Of a stretch of 64,000 bases of DNA, positions 17,661 to 25,818 are shown piece by piece. Below the pieces are notes generated by a model. The model did no database searches. It had not been told where the DNA came from and saw only the letters and a list, made by a program, of their open reading frames with translations. The translations under genes and the position numbers were made by a program. This DNA comes from UBA1672 sp964352665 (GTDB taxonomy: Bacteria; Pseudomonadota; Alphaproteobacteria; Micavibrionales; Micavibrionaceae): NCBI GenBank assembly GCA_964352665.1, contig CAYGSJ010000008.1:62001-126000 (forward strand). The letters are read 5' to 3'. Position 1 is the stretch's first letter. Each line of letters begins with the position of its first letter.

Positions 17661-18194
17661 TTATTTACCGAACACGTCGTCAAAAAATTGAGCGACATGA
17701 TCAATTGTCTGAGCCCTTAGCGGGTCTTCAGGAAAGTTATCAAAAGCGTGGTCTGGTCCAAAAAGGACCATGGGCTTATTGTACATGAGGGCTATAGAGA
17801 CCTCGTTTCGTGTTCCATGTGATCCTGGCAGAATGACCAAGGCTTTACTGGTCATGACATTCACAAGGTTTCTACTAAAAGGCATTTTGTCGCTTTGTGC
17901 TTTTGCGCTCAATGGCGTAATCATAGGAACTTCAATATTGGGGTTTGGGTATTCTTCAGTATCCAATTTTTGTCCCTTGTAATCGACTGCAGGCAAGATA
18001 CCGATACTTACACCTTTTCGTTCTTCAACTTTTGTAAAGCTTTCGGCAACTTGTGTCATGACACCAGCTCCAGCTCCAGTAAGTAAATTATATCCTCGCT
18101 CTGCTATCAGTTTGCCGACAGGGTCTGCAAATTCAGGCCATGCATTCTCATGAGACCCCATGACCCCGACTATTGGATATCTGTTTACTGCCAT
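17661..18194 (-). CDS. LOG/SLOG-family Rossmann protein
   Basis: A 177-residue protein of the SLOG superfamily, which includes LOG phosphoribohydrolases and the so-called Moco-carrier or lysine-decarboxylase-like proteins. The N-terminal 'IVGVMGSHE', the turn 'LLTGAGAGVMTQVAESF', and a variant of the signature PGGxGTxxE, here 'LPGSHGTRNEVSIAL', are visible. Family members bind nucleotide-like ligands; LOG enzymes release cytokinin-type bases from nucleotides, but activity here is unknown and the second Gly of the signature is Ser-His. It lies in the pyruvate dehydrogenase operon between pdhC (10 bases) and lpdA (48 bases). Confidence 0.78.
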   Translation of the reverse strand: MAVNRYPIVGVMGSHENAWPEFADPVGKLIAERGYNLLTGAGAGVMTQVAESFTKVEERKGVSIGILPAVDYKGQKLDTEEYPNPNIEVPMITPLSAKAQSDKMPFSRNLVNVMTSKALVILPGSHGTRNEVSIALMYNKPMVLFGPDHAFDNFPEDPLRAQTIDHVAQFFDDVFGK

Positions 18195-18204
18195 ATCAGT
18201 GCTC

Positions 18205-19467
18205 CTATACTAACATTGCAACAGGATTTTCAACATATTGTCTGAAAATCTGCAAATACTCAGCCCCAACTGCGCCATCAACCGATCTATGGTCGACAGA
18301 CAGTGTGCAATTCATCATTGTTCTAATTTCTAGTTTTCCATCAATAGCTACAGGGCGCTGTTCGCCGGCCCCTATGGCTAGAATGCAACCCTGTGGTGGA
18401 TTTATGATGGCTCCAAATTCTTTTACGCCGAACATCCCAAGATTGGAGATAGAAAAGGACCCGCCCTGAAATTCTTCCGGCTTTAATTTTCCTTCGCGCG
18501 CGCGCGTTGCCAAATCTTTCATTTCACTTGAAATTTGTTTTAGTCCTTTATGTTCTGCTTGCCAGATAATAGGTGTTATAAGCCCTGTGGGTGTTGAAAC
18601 TGCTACTGAAATATCTGCATTAATATATTGGAGGATAGCATCATCAGTCCACGAAACATTTGCCGCTGGGTAGGCTTTTAAAGCCATAGCTGCAGCCTTA
18701 ATGATAAAGTCATTAACGGAAAGTTTGTATTCCCCGTTTGCCTTGTCGTTTAAATCTTTACGGGCTGCAAGAAGACTATCAAGCATGCATTCAACGGTCA
18801 GGTAGAAATGTGGAACAGTTTGCTTGGATTCTGTCAGACGTTTGGCCACAACTTTGCGAATGTTGTTATTGGGCATTTCTTTGTAGGCCATTCCGTAAAC
18901 GTTTGTTTTTATGTCACCTTCATCAACACCCATTAGCATTTGTGGGGACTGCAGACCTAATGATGGGGAACCGCTTAAGTTTTCGACATCTGATTTTACG
19001 ATTCGTCCATGCGGTCCTGATCCTGCAATTTTTTCAAGATCAACCCCCTTTTCTTTTGCGAGACGCTTGGCAAGAGGAGACGCTAAAACACGTCCTGACT
19101 CGTGTTTTGTTTGTTGTTTAGCAGGCTGGATAGCCGGAGCTGCAGACATTTCTTTTGCCTTTTCTTTTTTTTCTGTTTTTGCCATTGATGTTGATGGTAT
19201 TTCACTGATGTCATTAGCGCTTTCTCCCTCTTCGAGCAGAATAGCAATAACATCGTTTACAGGTACGTTTTCTGTACCTTCGGCAACAATAATCTTTCCC
19301 AAAATACCATCGTCAACGGCTTCGACTTCCATAGTGGCTTTATCTGTTTCAATCTCGGCAATAACATCCCCGGATTCAACAGATTCACCTTCGGCCTTAA
19401 GCCATTTTGCAAGTGTTCCTTCTGTCATTGTAGGTGACAGAGCTGGCATCGTAATATTTATTGGCAT
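18205..19467 (-). CDS. pdhC: dihydrolipoyl acetyltransferase (E2) of pyruvate dehydrogenase
   Basis: Core E2 subunit. One N-terminal lipoyl domain (about 1-80; lipoyl-lysine in 'ETDKATMEVEA'), an Ala/Lys-rich linker, a peripheral-subunit-binding domain (about 127-165, 'ASPLAKRLAKEKGVDL'), and the catalytic acyltransferase domain ending with the active-site 'DHRSVDGAVGAE'. 420 residues is usual. The lipoyl domain is about 80% identical to that on PdhB, visible also at the DNA level. It starts 36 bases after pdhB. Confidence 0.97.
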   Translation of the reverse strand: MPINITMPALSPTMTEGTLAKWLKAEGESVESGDVIAEIETDKATMEVEAVDDGILGKIIVAEGTENVPVNDVIAILLEEGESANDISEIPSTSMAKTEKKEKAKEMSAAPAIQPAKQQTKHESGRVLASPLAKRLAKEKGVDLEKIAGSGPHGRIVKSDVENLSGSPSLGLQSPQMLMGVDEGDIKTNVYGMAYKEMPNNNIRKVVAKRLTESKQTVPHFYLTVECMLDSLLAARKDLNDKANGEYKLSVNDFIIKAAAMALKAYPAANVSWTDDAILQYINADISVAVSTPTGLITPIIWQAEHKGLKQISSEMKDLATRAREGKLKPEEFQGGSFSISNLGMFGVKEFGAIINPPQGCILAIGAGEQRPVAIDGKLEIRTMMNCTLSVDHRSVDGAVGAEYLQIFRQYVENPVAMLV

Positions 19468-19503
19468 TGACGATAGGCACTCATGTTAAAATTGACCTTG
19501 TAA

Positions 19504-20940
19504 TCATTGCACATAACAAACTTTTTTTACAGCCTCAATAATATCTTCTGGTTTTGGCAGAGCCAGTGTTTCCAGATTTGCGGCATAGGGTAATGGTACA
19601 TCTGCACCGCATACACGCAGGACAGGTGCATCTAAATAATCAAAGGCATGCTCCCCGCATAAAGCTGCAATTTCAGAACCAACGCCAGCATAGGGCCATC
19701 CCTCTTCCACCGATACAATACGATTTGTTTTCTTGACACTTTCGAGGATTGTCCAGCGATCAAGGGGCCTAATCGTTCTTAAATTTATAACTTCTGCATC
19801 AATCCCCTGCTCCGCTAATTCTTCTGCAGCCTGCAATGCTTTTCCAACCATAATGGAATAAGCAACAATAGTGACATCAGAGCCCGCACGTTCTATTTTT
19901 GCCCTTCCTATAGGAATAACAAAATCATCGGATTTAGGAACATCGAAACTTTGCCCGTATAAAATTTCGTTTTCCAGAAAAATAATCGGGTTTGGATCAC
20001 GGATTGCAGCTTTTAACAATCCTTTTGCATCTGCCCCTGACCATGGCGCTACAACTTTTAGTCCTGGAATATGAGCATACCAACTGGCGTAACATTGAGA
20101 ATGCTGTGCGCCTACGCGGGCTGCTGCGCCGTTTGGGCCACGAAAAACAATGGAACATCCTAGCTTTCCACCAGCCATATACAAAGTTTTTGCCGCTGAA
20201 TTGATGATATGATCCATGGCCTGCATACCAAAATTCCAAGTCATGAATTCAACGATAGGCTTAAGACCATTCATTGCCGAACCTACAGCAAGCCCTGCAA
20301 ACCCGTGTTCAGTAATAGGTGTGTCAATGACACGCTTCGCACCGAATTCATCGAGCAGCCCTTGCGATACTTTATAAGCACCTTGATATTCTGCAACTTC
20401 TTCACCCATGAGATAGACATTTTTGTCATTGCGCATTTCTTCGGCCATAGCATCGCGCAGTGCTTCTCTCACTGTTTGAGACTCAACATCAGTAAAAGAT
20501 TCTTCATCAAATACAGGTGGTTCTATTACATATCCTTGCGCATAAAGTATATCTCTATCTTCAACATCGCTGCCGGCATGCTGTTCTATGTTTTGTTTTG
20601 GGGCGTGAGTAATATTCTGCAATTCTTCTTTTTTCTCATCGTCGTTAGATGGTCCGGGGATAACAGCAACTTCGTCACTAATATCATCTGCGCTCTCTCC
20701 ATCTTCCAAGAGCACGGCAATTGGCGTGTTTACAGGCACGCCTTCGGTACCTTCAGCAACAATGATCCTGCCTAAAATACCATCATCAACAGCTTCGACT
20801 TCCATAGTGGCTTTGTCTGTCTCAATCTCGGCTATAACATCACCAGCTTCGACAGTGTCACCCTCTTCCTTCAGCCATTTAGCTAAATTTCCTTCGGTCA
20901 TTGTTGGGGATAGTGCGGGCATAAGAATATGGGTTGGCAT
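19504..20940 (-). CDS. pdhB: pyruvate dehydrogenase E1 beta subunit with lipoyl domain
   Basis: E1-beta forms the thiamine diphosphate site with PdhA. The enzyme domain (about 150-478; 'GEEVAEYQGAYKVSQGL', 'ITEHGFAGLAVGSAM') is normal. Residues 1-80 are a full lipoyl domain with its lysine in 'ETDKATMEVEA', followed by an acidic linker. A lipoylated E1-beta is known from alphaproteobacteria such as Sinorhizobium and Zymomonas and adds a second swinging arm per complex. The ATG shares one base with the pdhA stop (TAATG), giving tight coupling. Confidence 0.97.
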   Translation of the reverse strand: MPTHILMPALSPTMTEGNLAKWLKEEGDTVEAGDVIAEIETDKATMEVEAVDDGILGRIIVAEGTEGVPVNTPIAVLLEDGESADDISDEVAVIPGPSNDDEKKEELQNITHAPKQNIEQHAGSDVEDRDILYAQGYVIEPPVFDEESFTDVESQTVREALRDAMAEEMRNDKNVYLMGEEVAEYQGAYKVSQGLLDEFGAKRVIDTPITEHGFAGLAVGSAMNGLKPIVEFMTWNFGMQAMDHIINSAAKTLYMAGGKLGCSIVFRGPNGAAARVGAQHSQCYASWYAHIPGLKVVAPWSGADAKGLLKAAIRDPNPIIFLENEILYGQSFDVPKSDDFVIPIGRAKIERAGSDVTIVAYSIMVGKALQAAEELAEQGIDAEVINLRTIRPLDRWTILESVKKTNRIVSVEEGWPYAGVGSEIAALCGEHAFDYLDAPVLRVCGADVPLPYAANLETLALPKPEDIIEAVKKVCYVQ

Positions 20941-21965
20941 TATACTGTCTCCACTAACACATCTGTCCAGAGTTCATGGGCATCTGGCTCTGGACTTGAT
21001 TGAGAGAAGTCCGCCGCTTCGTTAATGATCGCCTTAATCTCTTTATCAATCTCTTTAATCTCTTCTTCCTTTACACCGTTATCCTGAAGCATGTTTTTAA
21101 CTTTTGTAATGGGATCACGTTCTTCCTTCATTGAAGAAACTTCCTCCTTGGAGCGGTACTTCGCAGGGTCTGACATAGAATGACCACGGTATCGATATGT
21201 CATCATTTCCAATATATACGGGCCGTTACCAGAGCGGATGTAGCCCAAAGCCTGTTTTGCAGCTTCTTGTACTGCAAATATATCCATGCCATCCACTTGT
21301 TCGCCCGGAATACCATACCCTTCCCCCCGACGATAAAGCTGTCCTGCAGATGAGCGCGTAACACTTGTGCCCATGCCGTATTGGTTATTCTCAATGACAA
21401 AGAGCACAGGTAAATCCCAAAGCGCGGCCATATTGTAGCATTCTGCTACCTGCCCTTGGTTTGCTGCTCCATCGCCCATGTAAGCAACAGCAATACCGTT
21501 GTCTTCCTTATATTTATGTGCGAACCCCAAACCTGTGCCCACGGCTGTTCCTGCGCCGACAATACCATGCCCCCCGAAAAAATTCTTTTCTATGGAAAAC
21601 ATATGCATAGAGCCACCCTTACCCCTTGAATATCCATCTATCCTTCCGGTGAGTTCGGCCATAATGCCCTTTGGATCCATTCCGCATGCCAGCATGTGTG
21701 CGTGGTCACGATATGATGTAACAACTGTATCCTGAGGCTCTTGTACAGAGGTGATGCCCGTTACTACTGCTTCCTGCCCAATGTAAAGATGGCAAAAACC
21801 ACCAATTAAGCCCATGCCATAGAGCTGGCCGGCCTTTTCTTCAAAACGTCTTATAAGAAGCATATCGTAATAGAATTGCTTCAGCTGATTGACGAGGGAA
21901 TCGTCAGTCTTTTTAGTTCCTGCTTTTTTAGCAGGCTTTTTTGCACTCTTTTTTGAAGAAGCCAA
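20940..21965 (-). CDS. pdhA: pyruvate dehydrogenase E1 alpha subunit
   Basis: E1-alpha binds thiamine diphosphate and decarboxylates pyruvate. The ThDP motif runs from 'MGDGAANQGQ' to 'VIENNQYGMG'; the conserved 'YRYRGHSMSDPAKYRSKEE' loop is present. A basic Lys/Ala-rich N-terminus ('KKSAKKPAKKAG') precedes the domain. I place the start at TTG 21965: a perfect AGGAGG (21974-21979) sits eight bases before it, while the upstream ATG at 21986 has no ribosome binding site and would put AGGAGG inside codons 3-5. TATAAA on the minus strand at 22033-22038 could be a -10 box. First gene of the operon pdhA-pdhB-pdhC-LOG-lpdA. Confidence 0.96.
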   Translation of the reverse strand: MASSKKSAKKPAKKAGTKKTDDSLVNQLKQFYYDMLLIRRFEEKAGQLYGMGLIGGFCHLYIGQEAVVTGITSVQEPQDTVVTSYRDHAHMLACGMDPKGIMAELTGRIDGYSRGKGGSMHMFSIEKNFFGGHGIVGAGTAVGTGLGFAHKYKEDNGIAVAYMGDGAANQGQVAECYNMAALWDLPVLFVIENNQYGMGTSVTRSSAGQLYRRGEGYGIPGEQVDGMDIFAVQEAAKQALGYIRSGNGPYILEMMTYRYRGHSMSDPAKYRSKEEVSSMKEERDPITKVKNMLQDNGVKEEEIKEIDKEIKAIINEAADFSQSSPEPDAHELWTDVLVETV

Positions 21966-22123
21966 AGATTTTTCCTCCTGATACATGGTGTATCAATTTT
22001 GATTCTCTCATGCACTAGATGTGCTACAACATTTTATACCGCATTACTAGTCAAAAATGGTGTTTTTGTGCGGTGCAATATATTGTTATTAAAAGAAAAT
22101 TTGAGGATTAATGAAATTAAAAA

Positions 22124-22435
22124 CTAGTCTTCCAAGAAAACAATTTCGTCTTGAAATTTATAGCCAAGTATAAATCTGGCTTGCTCCTCTAGCATGTCTG
22201 CAGATAGTGATGAACTGCGCATCATTGACACTTTTTCTTGAAGCTCTGTACTCTCTTGGGTAAGTGTATCCAAAGTAGAAATTTTTTCTTCCAATGTTGT
22301 TGAAAGACGTGAAAGTTCTGAATAGCTGCGGTTTCCCGAAAAAGTATGATGCAGGAAATATACAAACAGGCACACCCCTGCGAACAAAGGCAAGTTTCTT
22401 CTGAAGGTCATACGAATGTTTCTAAGCGTCTCCAT
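22124..22435 (-). CDS. ftsB: cell division protein FtsB/DivIC
   Basis: Small bitopic septum protein of 103 residues. A basic N-terminus 'MTFRRNLP' is followed by one membrane helix ('LFAGVCLFVYFLHHTF') and a periplasmic coiled coil ('LSTTLEEKISTLDTLTQESTELQEKVSMM'), ending in the FtsB-like 'EEQARFILGYKFQDEIVFLED'. FtsB bridges FtsL and FtsQ in the divisome. ftsB between eno and pdhA is typical of alphaproteobacteria; here an algH gene separates it from eno. Confidence 0.9.
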   Translation of the reverse strand: METLRNIRMTFRRNLPLFAGVCLFVYFLHHTFSGNRSYSELSRLSTTLEEKISTLDTLTQESTELQEKVSMMRSSSLSADMLEEQARFILGYKFQDEIVFLED

Positions 22436-22569
22436 AGCGCTATAGAATCACAAGCTTGCCTGTGGATCAAGTAAAAAAACGCTTTAGAGTCAATGGCTTA
22501 AACGGAACATAAGAGGAACGGTCTTAGGTAAGTGATTCTATTGATTCATTTTTTAGGAAAAACGCTCTG

Positions 22570-23142
22570 TCATTTTTTTTCTGACAGTGTCAGCCAAAGG
22601 CTTTCTATGGGGGTTTCAGAAAGAAGAGTTGGATCGTAATCTATAACTTTCCAGGCGCCGTTCAGAATTTCTGCCTCCAGTTGTCCTGTAAACCAGCCAG
22701 CATAGCCAAGGTATATGCGCTGTTGCTTTTTACTTTCCTCTGGCAGGAGTGTTTGTAGGTCATCAAATTGAACTACATATACTTTCTGTATATCATTTTT
22801 ATCCCGTGATTCAGGCTTTTGCAGTAATACTGATTTTTTGTCTGGGTAAGCAACTGGTCCACCGTAGAATATTTCCGCATTCCGGTTATCTTTAAAAACA
22901 CTTTCTTCAATATCTTCGGTATCAGCAGGTTTATTAAGCACAATCCCTGCTGCGCCATTTATCGAATGATCATAAAGATAGATTACAGTTTGATTGAAAT
23001 TTGTGTATGGGCTGGCCTTGCTATGTACAAGTAACTTTCCTGTATGTCCCTTATAAGACGTTATCAGGGAAGGCAGTACAAAAAATAATATTGCACCAAC
23101 AAAGTAAGGCGCTGCGCGCAGGAATTTTGATGTTTGGCTCAT
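22570..23142 (-). CDS. YqgE/AlgH-family protein with N-terminal membrane anchor
   Basis: UPF0301 (YqgE/AlgH) protein, 190 residues. The family pattern is clear: 'GKLLVHSK', 'QTVIYLYDHSINGAAGIVLNKPA', 'EIFYGGPV', and 'YLGYAGWFTGQLEAEILNGAW'. Known members begin directly at the 'G-x-L-L-V/I-A' strand; here about 30 extra residues include a hydrophobic helix (about 10-28, 'AAPYFVGAILFFVLPSLI'), which suggests a membrane-tethered or exported form. Function of the family is unsettled (AlgH was linked to alginate regulation in Pseudomonas). It follows eno-distal sequence by 38 bases on the same strand. Confidence 0.87.
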   Translation of the reverse strand: MSQTSKFLRAAPYFVGAILFFVLPSLITSYKGHTGKLLVHSKASPYTNFNQTVIYLYDHSINGAAGIVLNKPADTEDIEESVFKDNRNAEIFYGGPVAYPDKKSVLLQKPESRDKNDIQKVYVVQFDDLQTLLPEESKKQQRIYLGYAGWFTGQLEAEILNGAWKVIDYDPTLLSETPIESLWLTLSEKK

Positions 23143-23180
23143 ATGGACAAGATAATATAGCTAAAAAAAAGGCGCAATTT

Positions 23181-24458
23181 TTATTTGCGGAAAAAACTAT
23201 TGCCGGCATATACAGCAGATTCATCCAGTTCTTCTTCAATACGCAAAAGTTGGTTGTATTTTGCAATGCGATCAGAACGAGAAAGAGAACCAGTTTTTAT
23301 TTGTCCGGCGTTTGTTGCTACAGCCAAGTCAGCAATTGTTGCATCCTCTGTTTCACCTGAGCGGTGTGATAAAACAATACCAAAGCTGGCTTTTTTTGCC
23401 ATTTCTATAGTTTCAAGAGTTTCGGTAAGCGTGCCGATCTGATTTACTTTAACAAGAACGGCATTACCGGCCTTTTCCTCGATACCGCGTTTCAAACGTT
23501 TTACATTCGTAACATAGAGATCATCACCTACTAACTGTACTTTGCCGCCCATAGCAGAAGTCAAATTACTCCAACCATCCCAATCATCTTCTGCTAGTCC
23601 GTCTTCAATGGACACGATAGGGTAGCGACTACAGAGATCTTCATAATATTTGATCATTTCATCAGAACCGAGAGACTTCCCCTCTCCTGCTAGTTCATAT
23701 TTGTTATTTTTATAAAACTCTGTTGAGGCAGAATCGAGAGCAATCACAATATCTTCTTCCGGCTTGTAACCTGCGGCCTCAATTGACTTCATAATAAAAG
23801 ACAAAGCTTCATCGGAGGAATTTACGGCTGGCGCAAAGCCGCCCTCATCTCCTACGTTTGTATTATAGCCTGCGTCCGATAATTGTTGTTTGAGGGCATG
23901 AAATATTTCTGCACCATAGCGTAATGCTTCACTAAAGCTTGGGGCAGAAACGGGCATGATCATGAATTCCTGTATATCTACAGGGTTATCGGCATGTGCC
24001 CCGCCATTAATAATATTCATCATCGGTGTTGGTAATACATGGGCAAAGGAGCCGCCAATATATCTATACAAAGGCATACTCAGCTCTTCAGCCATAGCTT
24101 TTGCTGTGGCAAGAGAAACACCAAGTATAGCGTTTGCGCCGAGCCGCCCTTTGTTTTCAGTGCCATCCAGCTCTATCATAGTTTGGTCAATATGAACTTG
24201 CTCCTCGGCATCTGCACCAATAAGAGTTTCATATATTTCCGTATTAACCGCCTCAATTGCTTTGTAAACACTTTTTCCAAGGTAGACATCTTTATTGCCG
24301 TCGCGAAGTTCGACAGCTTCGTGCACACCTGTTGAAGCGCCAGAAGGAACGGCAGCACGGCCCATAGCACCGCTTTCAAGGTAAACATCGACCTCTACGG
24401 TTGGGTTTCCTCTACTATCTAGAATCTGTCGTCCGTGAATATTAATAATAGCGGTCAT
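23181..24458 (-). CDS. eno: enolase
   Basis: Converts 2-phosphoglycerate to phosphoenolpyruvate and, in many proteobacteria, joins the RNA degradosome. N-terminal 'GRQILDSRGNPTVEVDV', Mg2+ ligands in 'VIALDSA', 'SIEDGL' and 'LVGDDLYVTN', and the catalytic 'SHRSGETED' are present. The frame is open to 24497, but ATG 24458 gives the standard N-terminus (MTAIINIHGRQ) and has AGAG upstream. 425 residues. It lies in the conserved pyrG-kdsA-eno order, with an orphan gene between kdsA and eno. Confidence 0.97.
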   Translation of the reverse strand: MTAIINIHGRQILDSRGNPTVEVDVYLESGAMGRAAVPSGASTGVHEAVELRDGNKDVYLGKSVYKAIEAVNTEIYETLIGADAEEQVHIDQTMIELDGTENKGRLGANAILGVSLATAKAMAEELSMPLYRYIGGSFAHVLPTPMMNIINGGAHADNPVDIQEFMIMPVSAPSFSEALRYGAEIFHALKQQLSDAGYNTNVGDEGGFAPAVNSSDEALSFIMKSIEAAGYKPEEDIVIALDSASTEFYKNNKYELAGEGKSLGSDEMIKYYEDLCSRYPIVSIEDGLAEDDWDGWSNLTSAMGGKVQLVGDDLYVTNVKRLKRGIEEKAGNAVLVKVNQIGTLTETLETIEMAKKASFGIVLSHRSGETEDATIADLAVATNAGQIKTGSLSRSDRIAKYNQLLRIEEELDESAVYAGNSFFRK

Positions 24459-24583
24459 TCTTTGCTCTTTTCTAAAACGCGTATATCTTTTAGCCAAAAC
24501 TTAAGTAAGAGGTTTTAGCGAAAAAAACAAAAATATAAAGGAAAAACGCAAAATTTATAGAAATCAGTTGTTATCTATGGGAG

Positions 24584-24955
24584 TTAGACTGTTTCGTCTA
24601 TTTCTGAACCTAGTAGACTTTCAGTGATACCACCATCGTCTCCAATTATTCTTGAAGCTGGGACGGTTGCCTGAAGACCCTTTATCTGAATCAGGGCTGA
24701 TTCAACGGTTGCACTTCCACCGCCTGATAGAGAGAATAGCTGATTAAATGCAGAAACATTAGCCTGAATTTGGGATTGATTTAGCGCACGTGCTCTGGAG
24801 GAAAGGCCAACCCCCCGCACTCTGTTCGCACGTCCTATCTCGAGCAAATCCGACGCTCCGAAAGAAAGAACATTACCGGCATCAAATGTTTGCCCAAATT
24901 GTATAGAATAAGCAGCCTGACTTAAATACTGCGATGCGCCTGCTACAAGTGCCAT
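24584..24955 (-). CDS. orphan small protein between kdsA and eno
   Basis: I do not recognise this 123-residue protein. It is rich in Ala, Ser, Gly, Gln and small hydrophobics, with almost no Cys, Trp or Pro. The body is likely helical ('ASQYLSQAAYSIQFGQ', 'RARALNQSQIQANVSAFNQLF') and a Gly/Ser turn (LSGGGSA) interrupts it. The composition recalls surface or secreted low-complexity helical proteins, but there is no signal peptide. It is on the same strand as its neighbours, 32 bases after kdsA and 125 before eno. Because kdsA and eno are usually adjacent, this is an insertion. Confidence 0.65.
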   Translation of the reverse strand: MALVAGASQYLSQAAYSIQFGQTFDAGNVLSFGASDLLEIGRANRVRGVGLSSRARALNQSQIQANVSAFNQLFSLSGGGSATVESALIQIKGLQATVPASRIIGDDGGITESLLGSEIDETV

Positions 24956-24987
24956 GTCGGTCTCCTACCGTAATCACTTATACTATT

Positions 24988-25818
24988 CTACAATGATTTA
25001 GCTATTTTATCAAGTTTTACAAGAGTTTCCAGTAAAGCCGGCATATCTCCAAGTTTTACCATATTAGGTCCATCAGAGGGCGCATTATCGGGGTCTTGAT
25101 GGGTTTCAATAAACACGCCTGCAACGCCTACGGCTACTGCGGCTCTTGCCAGTACAGGTACCATTGTACGATCGCCGCCGGAAGAGCCACCGAGCCCCCC
25201 TGGCTGCTGAACAGAGTGCGTTGCATCATAAATTACAGGATATCCGGTTTCTTTCATGATTGGAATAGAGCGCATATCCGAAACGAGGGTGTTATAGCCA
25301 AAACTTGCACCGCGCTCACAGAGCAATATGTTTTCATTGCCGCTTTCAGCGATTTTTTTGGCTACATTTTGCATGTCCCATGGGGCCAGGAATTGGCCTT
25401 TTTTAACATTAATAATTTTTCCTGTTTTTGCAGCGGCAACAAGCAAGTCGGTCTGGCGACATAAAAAGGCAGGGATTTGAAGAATATCAACAAATTTTGC
25501 AGCATCCAGACATTGTGCTTCCGTATGTACGTCTGTAAGAACAGGAACTCCAAACTCTTGCCGTATTTCTGATAAAATTTGGAGCCCTTTATCAATCCCT
25601 ATTCCTCGTTTTCCTAACAAAGACGTACGGTTTGCCTTGTCATAGGAGCTTTTAAATATAAAGGGAACCTCCATTTTGTTTGTCAGTTCTTTTAAAGCAC
25701 TACAAATCTCAAAAGCGTGTTCTTTACTTTCAATCTGGCAAGGGCCTGCAATAAGTGCCAGAGGCTTATTATTGCCAATTTCTATTTGAGATATTTTTAC
25801 GGTTTTTTGTTCCATCAT
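24988..25818 (-). CDS. kdsA: 3-deoxy-D-manno-octulosonate 8-phosphate synthase
   Basis: Condenses arabinose 5-phosphate with PEP to make KDO-8-phosphate for lipopolysaccharide. 'LIAGPCQIES', 'SSYDKANRTS', 'VDILQIPAFLCRQTDL' and 'ERGASFGYNTLVSDMR' are family signatures. The cysteine in 'GPCQIES' and the following pattern leave metal dependence undecided by eye. 276 residues. The ATGATG start overlaps the pyrG TGA; GAGAGG upstream is a good ribosome site. Confidence 0.96.
   Translation of the reverse strand: MMEQKTVKISQIEIGNNKPLALIAGPCQIESKEHAFEICSALKELTNKMEVPFIFKSSYDKANRTSLLGKRGIGIDKGLQILSEIRQEFGVPVLTDVHTEAQCLDAAKFVDILQIPAFLCRQTDLLVAAAKTGKIINVKKGQFLAPWDMQNVAKKIAESGNENILLCERGASFGYNTLVSDMRSIPIMKETGYPVIYDATHSVQQPGGLGGSSGGDRTMVPVLARAAVAVGVAGVFIETHQDPDNAPSDGPNMVKLGDMPALLETLVKLDKIAKSL

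Noticed and set aside
18494..18510. Short alternating GC tract (possible Z-DNA or repeat)
   Set aside because: It is simply codons for Ala-Arg-Ala-Arg in the PdhC catalytic domain.
20209..20775. 188-codon plus-strand frame opposite pdhB
   Set aside because: Lies wholly within the well-conserved E1-beta coding region and has no recognisable protein features.
22442..22569. Possible small RNA or tRNA gene between ftsB and the YqgE gene
   Set aside because: No cloverleaf, conserved T-loop or stable hairpin is visible in these 128 bases.
24493..24519. GCCAAAAC / GTTTTAGC inverted repeat between the orphan gene and eno
   Set aside because: One wobble pair and no T-run on the minus strand, so it does not look like a terminator of the upstream genes; may be chance in AT-rich sequence.
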